Assembly: GCA_003952965.2 (NCBI GenBank)
Contig: CM025853.1
Location: 7,993,331-8,057,330, forward strand
Length of the DNA stretch: 64,000 nt
Reading direction: 5' to 3'
DNA from: Morella rubra
Lineage: Eukaryota; Streptophyta; Magnoliopsida; Fagales; Myricaceae
The position numbers and the translations under genes are program-made. Under the pieces are notes generated by a model, which did no database searches, was not told the origin of the DNA, and was given only the letters and a program-made list of their open reading frames with translations. Shown piece after piece: positions 13,457-25,978 of the stretch; positions within the stretch are counted from its first letter, which is position 1, and each line of letters begins with the position of its first letter.

Positions 13457-14236
13457 TTGAATGATTCCTTTGTTAACATTAAAGCCCAAATTATTATGGT
13501 AGAACCCTTACCCTACCTTTGTGAAGTGTATGCTCTACTCCAGCAAGAAGAAAAACAGAAACAAATCTCTGTAAATCTGAACTCAATGACTATGGCTCTA
13601 GCATCTAAAGGACACGTTTCTAGAAAGAAAGAGAACACTAAGAAATTTTGTTAACAAAGAAATGACGGACCATATTGCACTTTTTCCAAAGTTGCAGGAC
13701 ATTCTTTGAAAAAATATTTAAAATCCAATTCAGACATTGAAAAGCCTCTCTAATCTCATTGTATGGACAAATGCTTCAAGTTGCACTAGTATGGACATAC
13801 TGTGGACAAATGCTTAAAGTTGCACAAGTATCCTCCAGGATATAAATTTCCCAACAAGAACAAAACCCCTAATGCTTATCCCAATTAGATAAACTCTTCC
13901 ACTTCAGAACAAGGAGCAAATAATTCTCTGGTTGTTGTTTCGAAAGAGCAATTTCAGCATCTAATGGCTCTTCTTCAATCCAAAATTGAGCAGGCTTTAG
14001 TCAACCAAATCCAAACCATCTCTTGATCAAGTCAAAATTATTCAAAATCCTCCTCCATGACTGGTATTCCGTTGTGTTTTTCTACTTCCACCACTAATGT
14101 CAATAGTCTTCATTGAGTTATGGATACTAGAGCAACAGATAATATGATCTGCTACCCCTCTATATATAACACCATTACAACAACAGCTCTCATGAAGTAA
14201 AATTACCTAATGGAAACTTAGCTCAGGTTACTCACC

Positions 14237-14815
14237 TTGGAACAGTTCAACTTAGCCCTACCATCACACTTACTAATGTTTTATGCATTCCTTCACTTGC
14301 CTTTAATTTTTCTTTTTGGAGAAAAACTCATCCAAACTCTTAACCATTGCTTTGTGTTCTTTGCTAATGAATTCTTCATTCAAGACCTTTCCACCTGGAG
14401 CCTGATTGAGAAGGGTGACTTTTGCAGTGGCTTATTCCAATTGCAGTTGGCAGGGGCCTCTTCTTCTACATTGATTTCTACTTTATCAGTCTTTTCTTGT
14501 ATTTCTAATTCAATTTCAGCTTCTATTTTTTCTAAATCAAGTCATGACTTATGGCATTATCGTTTGGGACATGTTTCCACTTCTACACTTCAATTACTTC
14601 TTGATGTGTCACTAAATTTTCAATCTATGAATACAAATTTTATTTGTGATATCTGTCCTCAAGCCAAACAACATAGACTTTCTTTTAGTTCCAGACAACA
14701 CACATCACAGAAACCTTTTGATATGATCCATTGTGACATTTGGGGACTTTGTTCTCAAGTTGCTCATGTGGCTATGATACTAATATTTCAATCAGGAAGT
14801 CCTATGTCTTTTTGA
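14237..14815 (+). pseudogene. Copia protease/integrase fragment
   Basis: A 192-codon open stretch of the decayed Copia pol. It covers the end of the protease region and the gag-pre-integrase domain (LWHYRLGHVS with its His, and the CDICPQAKQ Cys pair), then the start of the integrase core (DMIHCDIWG, with the first catalytic Asp). It ends by frameshift in the core, so it cannot encode an active integrase. Confidence 0.75.
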
Positions 14816-17074
14816 AATGAGTGTGTATTTACAATAACTTATCTTATCAACCACACACCCTCTCATTTACATAACCAATCTCCATATCAACTTCATTTTC
14901 ATCTAAAACCTTCCTATGACCACTTGAGAGTTTTTGGATGCTTGTGTTATGTTTTTACATTACGGAGACATCAACACAAATTTGATTCAAGAGCTAGAAG
15001 GTGTGCACTATTAGGGTATCCCTTTGGAGTTAAGAGTTACAAGTTGTTAGACTAAGACACTCATCAGATTTTTCTCTCACGGGATGTTAGTTCCCATGAG
15101 ACCATTTTTCTATATAAAACTTATACCACATGTCCTACCATTGATCCTATTCACTCACCTCCAACACATTCTCCATGTCTTGCATCAGATTTTTCATCTG
15201 CAGAATCACCTCTTCTACCTATAGAACCTCCAAAAATTTCATCCTCTTCTTGCACACCTTCTTCTAACCCCACAACCCCTAGCCTTGAGTCTACTTTCTT
15301 CATCTCCTTCTCTTGTCATTCCACCAATTTAATTCCACTTTGCAGGTCAAATAGAAATCGCAAACTACCAGAATATTTGAAGGACTACATCTGTCAACCT
15401 GCTGCAGCACCTCATCCTTCACAACTCTCCTCCAATAATACATAAATTCCTCCAATCTCAAGTCATCGACTCATCCTTATCCTTCATCTTTATTTATTTC
15501 TTCTCAACACTTATCCATAAATTACAACGCTTTCAACACTTCTATTCTTGAAGCCTCTGAACCTTCCACTTACCCCCAAATTGTTCAGTCTTTAGAATGG
15601 AGACAAGCCATGAATAATTAAATTGCTACATTAGAACAAAACAACACTTGGGAACTTACTACTCTTCCATCTAGCAAAAGGGCGATTGGTTCCAAATGGG
15701 TTTACAGGATCAAGTATAACTCAGGTGGCTCTATTGAGAGGTACAAAGCACGTTTAGGGTCTACAAGATGCACTACGCAAGAGGTCTTTAATTATCATTA
15801 AACATTCTATCTGGTAACCAAACTTGTCACTATTCGGGTGCTATTAGCATTGGCTGCCACAGTTGAACCTTTTACCAACTTGATGTCAACAATGCAATCT
15901 TGCATGGTGACCTTCAGGAAGAATTTTATATGAAGCGACTTCTTAGTTATTCTATCCACAATCCTCATCAAGTATAACTTTTACACAAGAGTATGGTCTT
16001 AAACAAGCCTCTCATCAATGGTATGCTAAACTTTCCTCCTCCCTTGTTGCTTATGAATTCATTCCCTCTACCAGATTATATCCTTTTTCTCAAGAAGACA
16101 CAGTCTTCTTTTATTGCTTTATTGGTATAGGTTGATGATATCATTATGGCTTCTAATGAACTTAGAGCTATGGACACTCCTAAAGGTTTTCTTAAAGTGA
16201 CAGTTAAGAAAATGAAGGCCTTGGGCCTCTTAAGTATTTTCTTGGATTGGATGTTGCTCACAACTCTTCTGGTATTCAAATTTGTCAACGAAAGAATTGT
16301 TTCGATGTATTTGCTGACTCTAGTCTGACTGGCTGTAGGCCTTCAGAATTTTCCATGGATCAGAATTTCAAGCTGTCCAAAGACACGAGTCCTCTTCTTG
16401 CTGATCCAACCTTGTACAAGAGATTAGTTGGAAGACTTCTCTATTTGACTCTTATGCGACCTAACATATCTTATTCAGTCACTCTTCTCACCCAATCGGG
16501 AGTCCCATCTTCATGCTAGTTACAAGATTCTTAAATACCTAAAGGGCTCTGCTGGTCAAGGAATTTTTTTCGCTTCCTACCCTACTATTTAGCTCACTGG
16601 TTATTGTGATTCTGATTTAGCGTTTTGCCCAGATACAAGTTAATCTACTACTTGTTATTGCCTTTTTCTTGAAAAGTCTCATCACATAGAAGTCTAAGAA
16701 GTAGACAACTATTTCTCGAAGCTCAGCTAAGGCAGAATAGAGCTCTATGGCTGATGCTTCTTGTGAACTTACCTAGTTAAAGTTCCTTCTTCATGATCTC
16801 TCCATTTCTTATCCTCAACCTGCTCTTCTCTACTGTAACAATCAAGCAACTCTCCACATTGCGGTCAATCCAGCTTTTCACGAAAGAACTAAAATTATCA
16901 AGGTTGATTATTACCTCATCCAGGACAAGATTCAAGAGTGTTTTCTCTGCTGCTTACACCCCTTCTCACTCACAGTTAGCTGACCTACTCACCAAAGCTT
17001 TATATTTTGGTGTCTTCCATTATTTGCTTCTCAAGATGGAAGTTTACAACATTTACTCTCCATCTTGTGGGAGG

Positions 17075-17415
17075 ATATTGGACTCTACTACTGCTCCACT
17101 GTCCAAGTCTACTGCACATTCAGCTCTCAATCAAATTCCATGTCGGCGGTCCCAGTTCACAGCAGCATCAGAGACCACGCATCAATAGTCATTAGTTATT
17201 GCTCAATTACGTAGCAAGGATTCAGTTAGTTAGGAATATTCTTTCGCGAGCAATTCTCTCTCTTCTACTCTTGGACATACAATTGTTAGTTATTTTTTAC
17301 GTAAGCTTGTATATAGGAGGTCACTCTCGTAATAGATTTACAATTTATTCAATGCAGATGAAATAAGCTTCCTTTTAAACTTTCTCTTCTTACTCTTACA
17401 TTGAAGAAACTAACA
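17075..17415 (+). repeat. Putative 3' LTR of the decayed Copia element
   Basis: Follows a polypurine-like GTGGGAGGA at the end of the RNase H region and ends in AACTAACA. The expected TG start is changed to TA (TATTGGAC), so the left boundary is inferred from position. Confidence 0.5.
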
Positions 17416-18036
17416 TAGCACACACAATGTAAAGTTGAGTCATAACATAGTGTCCCGTTTCACACTATAGTTTCACCTTCCTCGCCTTGTGCCCCTTAGG
17501 ACAAGAGTCTGCTCTCACACACTACCAAAGTACGTTGAACGCTATGATACATCAATGGTTTGTACAATTCTGGCATGTCTAAATGGATTTGTTGCTGGCT
17601 CTTCAACTCATTACAACTCACCCCCCCCCCCCCCCCAAAAAAAAAAAACTATGCTTTTCGTTATGATTCCATCCTTAAACTTGCTGGAGCCATTATGTTG
17701 AACGATTTTTTTTCCAAGTGGCCTGCTATGTGAAAATACAATTTTGCCCTCAGTTGAGCCCTTCCCAGCCTTATGTTGAATAGCAGGACGCCATGTATTA
17801 AAAAAACAAGCGATCGATTGACGCGAAGGATTATATGAAACTGCCAAAGTCATTTTTACCACTTATCTCTCCACAAAATCTCTCGAATCCTCTCAAATTT
17901 CAAAGAGCCATTTATGCTGCATTGTCATCCAAAGTGCGTGGAATCATCCCCCGTTGTCATCTACATCAAAGGTACATACTTATGTTGTTAAGCCATATTA
18001 AGTGGTTTTAAAGAGTTTTTAGTTTAGTTTTTTTAA
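17416..18036. other. Non-coding flank of the large MULE
   Basis: No gene seen. Contains a C-run followed by an A-run at about 17621-17649. The last nine bases (18028-18036, TTTTTTTAA) are the left copy of the MULE target-site duplication. Confidence 0.4.
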
Positions 18037-18570
18037 GGGAAAAGTATGAATACAGTCCCTGTGGTTTCACGTTTTGACAAAATAGTCCCTGTGGTTTCAA
18101 TTGGAACGCATTAGTCCTTGTGGTCAGCAAGCTGTTGCAATGCAGTCCCTCCGTCAATCTCCTCGTGGAACCGTTAATGGAGCATGCTGACTTGTCAACA
18201 ATTTGCCACATGGACATCAATGAGTTGGCAAATTTCACACGTGGAATGACACATCATTATCCAAAATTAAAAACAAAAACAAAAATTTCTGGCAGTCAAC
18301 TGCCCTAGCCCGAAATCCCCAAATTCCCCTTTCTTTAATTTTCCCCCAAAAATGCCCTAGCCCGAAATCCCCAAATCCTCCTTTCTTCATTTTCTCCCCT
18401 AATCATACCACGTCCATTTTGGTTTTGCTATTTTCCCTTATCAAAGAACCACCCCTTCTTGTCGTCGACATTTTCTCCCAAACCACCAAATTCCCTCTTC
18501 GCCATTTTCTTTTCCCCTAAACCACCGAACGTCCCCGAAGCCTCCATTTTCCATCTCCATTTTTCCTAGA
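18037..18570. repeat. Left terminal inverted repeat of the 7.2-kb MULE
   Basis: Mirrors 24735-25199. Shared blocks include CAGTCCCTGTGGTTTC, occurring twice near each end, and GCCCTAGCCCGAAATCCCC. Such long TIRs carry promoter and transposase-binding functions in characterised Mutator elements; that role is inferred here. Confidence 0.85.
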
Positions 18571-19590
18571 AACCACCGAACCTCCCCTTTGCCATTATCT
18601 TTTCCCCCAAACCACCAAACGTCCTAAAGCCTCGATTTTCCCCAAAAACTATCGAATCTCCACTTCACCTCCAGATTCGTTGTTGCTATCTCCTTCCCCC
18701 AAATCACCTAGCCCGTTCCTTGGCCAAATCTCCCGAACAAACCTTCGAGTGGTCGAAATATCTGAGAACCCGTGAAAGAGAACCTAGTTTGTGCAACTCA
18801 CTTTTCTACCCCTTCAATCCATAGGTAATGTGATATTTTTCACTCACTATTTATAGACTCCCACTACAAATTTGTGGACCCATTTCTGTAGTCAATTGTT
18901 TTCAGCTCAGTAAGGGGGTTTATATTACTTATATCAAACTGTGGGGTCACTTTGCACATGCATTGTTATGTTTGTGCCGGTTTTGTGTTATTTCGATGAA
19001 CTTTAGTGAAGAAAAGGACAAAGACTAGGTGCAAAGACTAGTTGCAATTTATTTTTTAGTTTAGTGGTCCCCCACACGTCACATGCATGATATGTTGTAT
19101 TCCACAGTTTAGTGGTCCCCCCCACTTCTGGTTTTTGAGCCAGAAGTGTATTCTCTTTGGATTTTTAATTCACGATGAAATCTGAATGGATCATGGACTG
19201 CATGATCTCGATAAATAGCATATGCTAAGGTTTTTAATGCCTCAATTATTGAAAAGTCTGCTAGAAAGAAATAGAGTTTTAATCCTTCCTAATGCTTTTA
19301 ATTTGTTACTAAGGCATTTTAAACATTTGTCTTATTTAGGACATGATTTCTTGATTTGTTTCAAGTGTACTTCTTTATCAGCAGATACTGCTTCAGCAAG
19401 TAGTAGCAATTATATCACGAAATTAAGACAAAATCCAGTGCTAAAATATTAGTTTGCTGTGTAATTTTTCTTCTGGATTGAGCTCTATAGTTTACTGCTA
19501 TAAGGAAGGAATCTATTTATTTAATTGTTGGATAGTTAAACTAGTTGTTTCTTCATTGTTTGAAGGGTTTGAAAGATATTCACTGAAATC

Positions 19591-22449
19591 ATGGTTCACC
19601 TCTGCTTTCATCACGAGGGTAGTCTAAACTTTGTATGCAGGGAATACGTAGGTGGAGAGGTTGTGGACCTCGGATGGATGGATATAGATTATATCTCGAC
19701 GACCGTATTTTATGAGTATGCCAAAGTTAGATTACATTACTTGAACGTGGTGGTGTTCGTGTACAAGTTTGAGGATGATATTCTCGACAATGGGTTTAGC
19801 ATGCTTTGTTCTGATAAGGATGTGTGGGAGCTGCTTAATCGGGTTGCTAGAGAGCATCCTACTATGCTGCACGTATACTTTGAGCATGGAGTAGACATTC
19901 TTGCTTTGTGTCCAATGGAGTCCCAACCCACTGCACTGCTCACCGTTGAGGGGGTTGACATTGTAGGAGACAAAGAGGGTGGCAGCATTAGTGGAGACAT
20001 TGATGTGAGTTTTAAATCCTGTACTCATATTGATTACAATTGAATAACTTATTAATATGTTGATCTTTAATATATTCTTTTCTGTATACAGGCACATGCT
20101 AGTTCAATTAATGATGAAGCTGAGGTACATTGCAACGAGCACTCTAAGGCTCCTACTAGTGAAGGAGCAGTTGGTAGTGAGTCGCCAAACAATGAGAATC
20201 CAGTTGATGAGGACCATGAATGAGAATATATCCCGATTGAGCAATTTGTGGTGGATTTGCAGCACCATTGGGATAATGATGATGACCGATCTGATGAAGA
20301 TGGTAATGTGGAGGGGCATATAGATGAGCCTCTAAGTGACTTCGAGGTTTCAGATACAAAAGCAACACCAGAGATATATCCCCTACCTGTTGTAGATGAA
20401 GAGAAGGCTTGGTTTGGATGTGCGCCTTCCACTTTCAGAGCCAACAAAACTGATGCAGCACATGATGATTCCTTGAGTGAGGATCAGCAAAGAATGAGTG
20501 ATGGTGAAGGCACACATCCACATTAAAAAGAATTCAATGAAATAGATTTGGATTTGAATAAGAAGATCCGAATGGTGGACAGGCTGAAATTTAGGGATGT
20601 CAAACTGTTTAAGCTTGCATTTAAGCAGTATTGTATCCAGAATGGGTTTGACTACAAGTATGTCAAGAATGACAAGCTAAGGGTGAAGGGGAAATGCAGA
20701 GGTACGAATTGTCCTTGGCGGATTCAGGCTTCATTCACTATTGAGAAAGGGATTGGATGGTGGGAGTTCCTAGATACACTGCATACTGAGGTCTACGGTT
20801 GACATTGGAGATGCTAAATGGAAAACATGTCGAGCAGTATAAACATGCGTACAACTATGCAGCCGCAGCTCTGAAGTGGAACCCCGGTAGTTGGGTGAAG
20901 ATAGTCGTAGTGAGGGGTTCTTTGAACGTATGTATTTGCAGTTCGATGCGTGCAAGTGGGGATTTCTTGTGGGATGTAGACCCATCATATTTGTTGATGC
21001 ATGCTTCTTGAAAGGACCTTATGGTGGACAACTCTTTTGTGCAGTTGCAAAGGATGGGAATGAGGACATGTTCCCTATTGCTTTTGCTGTGATGGAAAGT
21101 GAATGTAGAGCATCTTGGACTTGGTTTCTTGGTATGTTGCTTGATGATCTGGACAATCGTCAATGGGTATTTATGTCAGATAGACAAAAGGTATCTATTA
21201 TTACTTTATTAGTAGTGGGTTTCGAATTTCAATATTTGTTTTAACTTACTGACAAGCTAATGACTTATTTTTTTGCATAGGGACTTCTCGATACATTTGA
21301 TCTTCTCCTTCCAAACACGGAGCATAGATTTTGCTTAAAGCACTTGCACATAAACTACAAGGGCTATGGGTGGAAAAGCTTGCCATTGAAGGCTGAGCTG
21401 TGGGCATGTGCGAAGTCATGCACAGAAGTCTAATTCAAAAAGCACATGGAAGAGGTTAAAAAGATGTACCTCGAGGAGCACACATATCTATCCAAGATTG
21501 ATCCTCAGTCTTGGTCTCGGCATGCATTCTCAACACATACAAAGTGTGACATATTACTCAATAACATAGCGGAGACACTTAATGCATGGGTGATGGAGGC
21601 CAGAGAGAAGCCCCTGCTCAGTATGATTGAAATTATTCAGAGACAAATCTTGAATCGATTCCGGGCAAAGCGAGAAGGACTCAAGAATGCAACCTTTGAA
21701 ATATGTCCGAGGATACAATTGAAGTTAGAGAGGAATAAGAGTGAGGGGATACATTACGTATGTAGATGGGGTGATGGAGTTGAGTTTGAGGTGGACCATC
21801 ACACGGAGTCACGGAGGGTAGTGAATATGCATGACAAGAGCTGTTCATGTAGTCGATGGCAGATTAGTGGCATTCCATGGCCACATGTAGTTTGTGCAAT
21901 CCATTATACTCATCAAGTTCCTGAAGACTTTGTACATGACTATTTTCGCATTGATGCATATCGAAGGGCTTATGAACCAGTCATGCATGCTATGCCTGGG
22001 CCTGAGGATTGGCCTAAAGTGATGGGGCACGATCCTATATTGCCCCCGCGGGTAAAGGCAAGAACAGGAAGGCCAAGGAAGGTAAGAAGGCGAGGCATGG
22101 ATGAGCCCCCGCCACCAGGAAGGGTGACTAGAGCTGGCATTCCTATTAAGTGTGGTACGTGTGGGGTGGTTGGCTAGAATGCCCGAAAGTGCAAGCTACC
22201 CTTGAGAGCGAACCAGAGGATATACCCAAGAAGCCAAGCAAAAAGAAAGCATCGACTGTAAGTGAATAACTTGTTTTATGTACATTCTAAGTTTTGTTTA
22301 ATATAACACATTGACAGAAGACTAATGAGTCTTTTCCGGACATGGCTGGCACATCAGTGACACAAGTGGAAACCCAAGATGGGACAACTCAGAAGAAGCG
22401 AAAGAAGAAAACAGTCACTACTAAGGCAATAATTCATGTTCATTCATAA
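19591..22449 (+). pseudogene. MuDR-family transposase (MURA-like), inactivated
   Basis: Predicted structure: exon 19591-20004, exon from 20092, introns 20005-20091 and 21191-21280, and a further GT-AG intron 22258-22317. The N-terminal region is followed by a MuDR DNA-binding-type domain (FKQYCIQNGFDYKYVKND, CRGTNCPWRI). Then comes the MULE DDE core: FVDACFLKGPYGG (first Asp, near 20995), MSDRQK (second Asp, near 21175) and NNIAETLN (Glu, near 21570). A SWIM finger (CSCSRWQISGIPWPH, near 21840) and a C-terminal zinc knuckle (CGTC, near 22155) follow. In-frame stops lie at 20221, 20524 and about 21432 and in the knuckle, with frameshifts around 20800. One SWIM Cys is replaced by Trp. The protein would cut and insert the element at its TIRs; this copy cannot. 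Confidence 0.9.
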
Positions 22450-23203
22450 CGGTACAATCTGTGTTTTTGGATAATGTTGCTAATCTATTCATTCATAAGG
22501 GTACTCTCTGTTTTTGTGTAGGATAGGGAGGGAACCTCCCAGGCAGCAAGTGAACCAGCAATTTCGAGGCATAGAATTCTATGAAATTTGGATCTTTTTT
22601 GAATTCTGGTTGGGATGTGTATGATTTGGTGTTGGGTAAATGTGATATGAAGTGTTGGTTGTACTTTGGTGAAAACTGAAGGAACTGATATTTTGTGAAA
22701 TTTGGTCATCCATGTGTATGACCAGTTTTGATGTACATCTAGATAGATAGTTTGTGAATTCTGGTCAATTATGTGTTTGGCCAGTTTTGACCATCTAGAT
22801 GGATATTTTGTGAATATCCACATTATGTGAAATTGGATTTGTGATATCATAGAGAGATAATTGTTAACATACGCAAAAACCATCAATACCCAAACAAAAA
22901 AATCATGGAAGAAAGTAACTTGAACCTGCATTTCATTCATAATCCATCTATTTCAGGAAAGGAAAGATCAAATGACGAGCAAAAATATATACAACAAGAA
23001 CGCTCAGATAACACATTCCAAAAGAACAACATTCCAAAGGTAGATTTTAAAGACTTGTTTTCCAGAATTCCAAGTTAAAGTTCTTTTAATTCTTCTCAAA
23101 TGCAGCAAAAAGGGAACTCTGCAAGAATGCTATCATAGACATTTATTTTAGCTAAGATCAAAAAACAAAAGACCAACACTACAAAAGAACAAACTTTGTA
23201 CAA

Positions 23204-23205
<2 letters not shown>

Positions 23206-23239
<34 letters not shown>
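23206..23239. repeat. (GA)n microsatellite
   Basis: About 17 uninterrupted AG units inside the 7.2-kb MULE, between the transposase pseudogene and the GRF-finger pseudogene. Confidence 0.95.
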
Positions 23240-23243
<4 letters not shown>

Positions 23244-23499
23244 TACACATAAAATTAGCAGCAGCTGCAACTTACAACCAATGTCATGGGTCTATTACCA
23301 ATTACACCAAAGTCAGACATTAATATTGCATTCCTAAATGGACTACCAAATACATGGTTAGCTTCCTAAATGGACTAGAACTATTCTAATTTATCAAATA
23401 CAACATAACATCCGACTGATAATGGACTAACTTAAGCGCTGACCCCTGATGTAACCCAAAAGCCAGCACTTATGAGAACAGCAAATTGAACATCCAAGA

Positions 23500-24700
23500 T
23501 CCAACCAAGCAACGTTTCAGATGTTTTTCCTTCTTCTTCTGCATTCAGAGTTGTTCTTCCATTGTCTTCACCTTCTTAATATAGGTTGGCAATATTTCAT
23601 GACCGTGTGGACAGGTTGGTGGATCCACCCACTAAAAGAAATTGCATGCTGGCTGTTTCTACAAAAATTAGAAAAACAAAGTATGATAATTATTCACTCA
23701 GGAGATGAAGAAGATACTCTGTCAGATTCAGAAAGTCAATAGTGTTCTTGTGATGAATTGTCCAAGAGGAATCTGGAATGGAAAAAACTTAGTGTACCTT
23801 GTTGCATATCTAAGCAGAAAAACATACAGGGCAACTTAAACCACCATTTTATTCACATTTCATTGATTTTCCTAACAACATGTAATTAAACAGCTTGGAA
23901 GGCAAAAGTGCAAATATTTCAAAAATTTCCTCAAATGTTTACAAATCCAATAAATCTCAAACATAATTAAATATTCACACACTATCAAATTTCCCTCTCA
24001 TACACATACCGAACAGACAACAGGCATATGGGTGGTTGGAATTAATTTAATTCTTCGATCAGTAAGAAGCTTTAGAAACATATATTTTATATGGATGGTA
24101 ATTGGAATGTCAGAAGGAAATGACTGCTTGATTTGAGTGTGATCCTAGGAGAACCAACTATTGGCCATTCTATTTGTTTTATTATAAATGCGTATAAATT
24201 CATGCTGCCATTGGATGGGCGATTTTGCTTTGCATATTCAATATACTTTTAACAAGATTGTGCATTGCGAAAACTACCAAGTATCGGGCCTGTTCTTATT
24301 TGTGTACATAAAAGTTTGACAGAAGCACTCATAAGTCATATGAGCAGTGGAAGATCATGTAAATAATGATGCAATCATGCACTATACTCTTTTTCGAAAT
24401 CCTAGGGTGTAAGAAAGAGATCTTAGGCCAATCACGAAGTGGAATAGGCAAATGTGTAGATTCTGACTTTTTAAGGTATGGGTGTTGCTTCATATGATTC
24501 TGGCTACCAAAGGAGATGGAACATACCGAGCCAGTTGAGTACTGGTGGCAGCCAAACAAACGCCTTCCAGGGTTCGAATATGTCAAGGAAGTCTTCATGG
24601 AAGCCTGAAGGTTGCATCCACACACCAGAAAAATGCCACTCCATTGCAAATCGGTAGGTCGTTGCTTCCTTCCACTCCAAAAACGGATGACGAAAATGAA
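23500..24700 (-). pseudogene. GRF-type zinc-finger gene carried by the MULE, inactivated
   Basis: Two minus-strand exons make one GRF zinc finger. The exon ending at 24527 encodes the CxC of VCGCNLQASMKTS and the diagnostic NPGRRLFGCHQYSTGS. After a GT-AG intron (24526-23659) the exon starting at 23658 encodes KQPACNFF, then a stop, then WVDPPTCPHGHEILPTY. The join is in phase and restores the Cys spacing and the FFxW motif of the family. The Gln-to-stop change (TAG) within FFxW and another stop after PTYIKKVKTMEEQL break the gene. Plant proteins of the At4g04775-like group have this finger plus a C-terminal coiled coil and membrane helix; a Lys-rich, then hydrophobic tail is partly visible. 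GRF fingers bind single-stranded DNA in other proteins; a role in transposition is inference. The 5' end was not fixed. Confidence 0.8.
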
Positions 24701-24734
24701 GAAGATGAGTTCATTATTCAAACAGATTGTTTCT

Positions 24735-25199
24735 GGGGAAAATGGAGACGGAAAATGGAGGCTTTCAAGACGTGCGGTGTTTTAGGGGAAAAGAAAATGG
24801 CAAAGAGGGAGTTCGGTGGTTTGGGAGAAAATGGCAATGGCAAGAAAGGGTGGTTCTTTGATTGGGGAAAATGGCGAAACCAAAATAGACGTGGTCTGAT
24901 TTGGGGTGAAAATGAAGAAAGGAGGATTTGGGGATTTCGGGCTAGGGCAATCAACTGCCAGGCTTTTTTTTTTTTAATATTGGATAAGGATGTGTCATTC
25001 CACGTGTGAAATTTTCCAACTCATCGATGTCCACGTGGCAAATTTTTGACAAGCAGCTTCGTTAACGGTTCAACGAGGAGCTTGACGGAGGGACTGCATT
25101 GGAACAACTTGCTGACCACAAGACTAATGCGTTCAAATTGAAACCACAGGGACTATTTTGTCAAAATGAAACCACAGGGACTGTTTCCGTACTTTTCCC
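24735..25199. repeat. Right terminal inverted repeat of the 7.2-kb MULE
   Basis: Inverted partner of 18037-18570, ending TACTTTTCCC at 25199, followed by the target-site duplication TTTTTTTAA. Open frames here (for example 24545-25009) are only the TIR read through. Confidence 0.85.
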
Positions 25200-25359
25200 T
25201 TTTTTTAATTTACTATATAATCCATTTAGGTCCGTAAAATGTATTTTTTTAGTGTTAATGTATGTTTTAGGAGTATATGATTGTTTAGGGATCAATTTGG
25301 GGTGATTTTGGGTTTTATAGGATCTGTACAATTTTTTTTACAATCGTCCCCATGCCAAT

Positions 25360-25880
25360 CGATCGTTAGGTAGATGTTAAGTTAAACAATCGATCAACGA
25401 AGTTAGCCGATCGATCAATTTATTTTATTAGGGACCGATCAAAACTTTATTAAGCGATCGATCGGTCCCTAAAATGCTGCATTTCATATTATGCTGACCG
25501 ATAGATCCCATTTGATACAGATCGATTGGTACATGATGCTGTGCATTTTACAAGTCGCGATCAATCAATCACTTATACCAAAGCGATCGATCGATCAGCA
25601 TGATATGAAACGCAGCATTTTCACTAAGTAACGATCGATCGCCTGGGTGGCGATCAATCGCTAGATAATACTGTGCGTTTTGTTGCATGGACGATCGATT
25701 TTCTATGCAATGAAACACATCGTTTTACATGTTGTGATCGATTGGTATGTAGCAATCGATTGCCATTATGTTACTGATCAATCGCTATATATCTAAAAGT
25801 ACAATTTTGATTAGTCGATCGATTGATTATTTAAGCGATCAATCGTTGTTTTGAGTGATCGATCGCTTAAATTAGCGATG
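25360..25880. repeat. Cluster of CGATCGATCG-like motifs, left
   Basis: In about 520 bp the 6-10-mers CGATCGATCG, CGATCAATCG and CGATCGATTG recur at intervals of about 20-50 bp. Examples are AGCGATCGATCGGTCCC and GCGATCGATCGATCAGC. The spacing is irregular, so this is not a simple tandem repeat. A second cluster of the same motifs lies at 40480-41885. Possibly subterminal protein-binding repeats of a DNA transposon (inference). Confidence 0.85.
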
Positions 25881-25978
25881 GTTCGCCATTTTGTTGCAAC
25901 TTTTTTTATATTTTATTTTTGTTATTGTGATTATTTATTAATACATATTTATATACAATTGTTATAGCATACCTAAAA

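Larger units (their letters stand above)
13457..17415 (+). mobile_element. 5'-truncated, heavily decayed Copia retrotransposon
   Basis: Coding order gag, protease, integrase, reverse transcriptase, RNase H fits Copia on the plus strand. Gag remnant lies at 13457-13654, with a zinc-knuckle remnant near 13790-13860. The protease motif near 14120 reads DTRA instead of DTGA. Gag-pre-integrase with LWHYRLGHVS lies at about 14550, an RT start [13 protein letters not shown] near 15700, the VDD motif near 16130, and the RNase H end with ADLLTKAL near 16980. Many stops and frameshifts interrupt all parts. A 3' LTR is proposed at 17075-17415. I found no 5' LTR, so the element is truncated. Confidence 0.8.
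18037..25199 (+). mobile_element. MuDR-type Mutator element with transposase and GRF-finger genes
   Basis: Termini are inverted repeats: GGGAAAAGTA at 18037 mirrors TACTTTTCCC ending at 25199, and the arms are alignable for about 450-550 bp (18037-18570 and 24735-25199). Flanks TTTTTTTAA at 18028-18036 and 25200-25208 are identical 9-bp target-site duplications. Inside are a plus-strand MuDR transposase pseudogene (19591-22449) and a minus-strand GRF zinc-finger pseudogene (about 23500-24700), arranged tail to tail. The left TIR holds an internal duplication (the GCCCTAGCCCGAAATCCCC unit occurs twice, near 18302 and 18352). Total length is 7163 bp. This is an autonomous-type element now inactive through stops and frameshifts. 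Confidence 0.92.

Noticed and set aside
22485..22940. 151-codon minus-strand frame
   Set aside because: Repeats of TTTGTGAATTCTGGTCA-type sequence read in one frame; no homology features, likely the 3' non-coding part of the transposase gene.
24545..25009. 154-codon plus-strand frame at the right MULE end
   Set aside because: It overlaps the TIR and the antisense of the GRF exon; the Trp/Gly/Lys-rich product is an artefact of the repeat.
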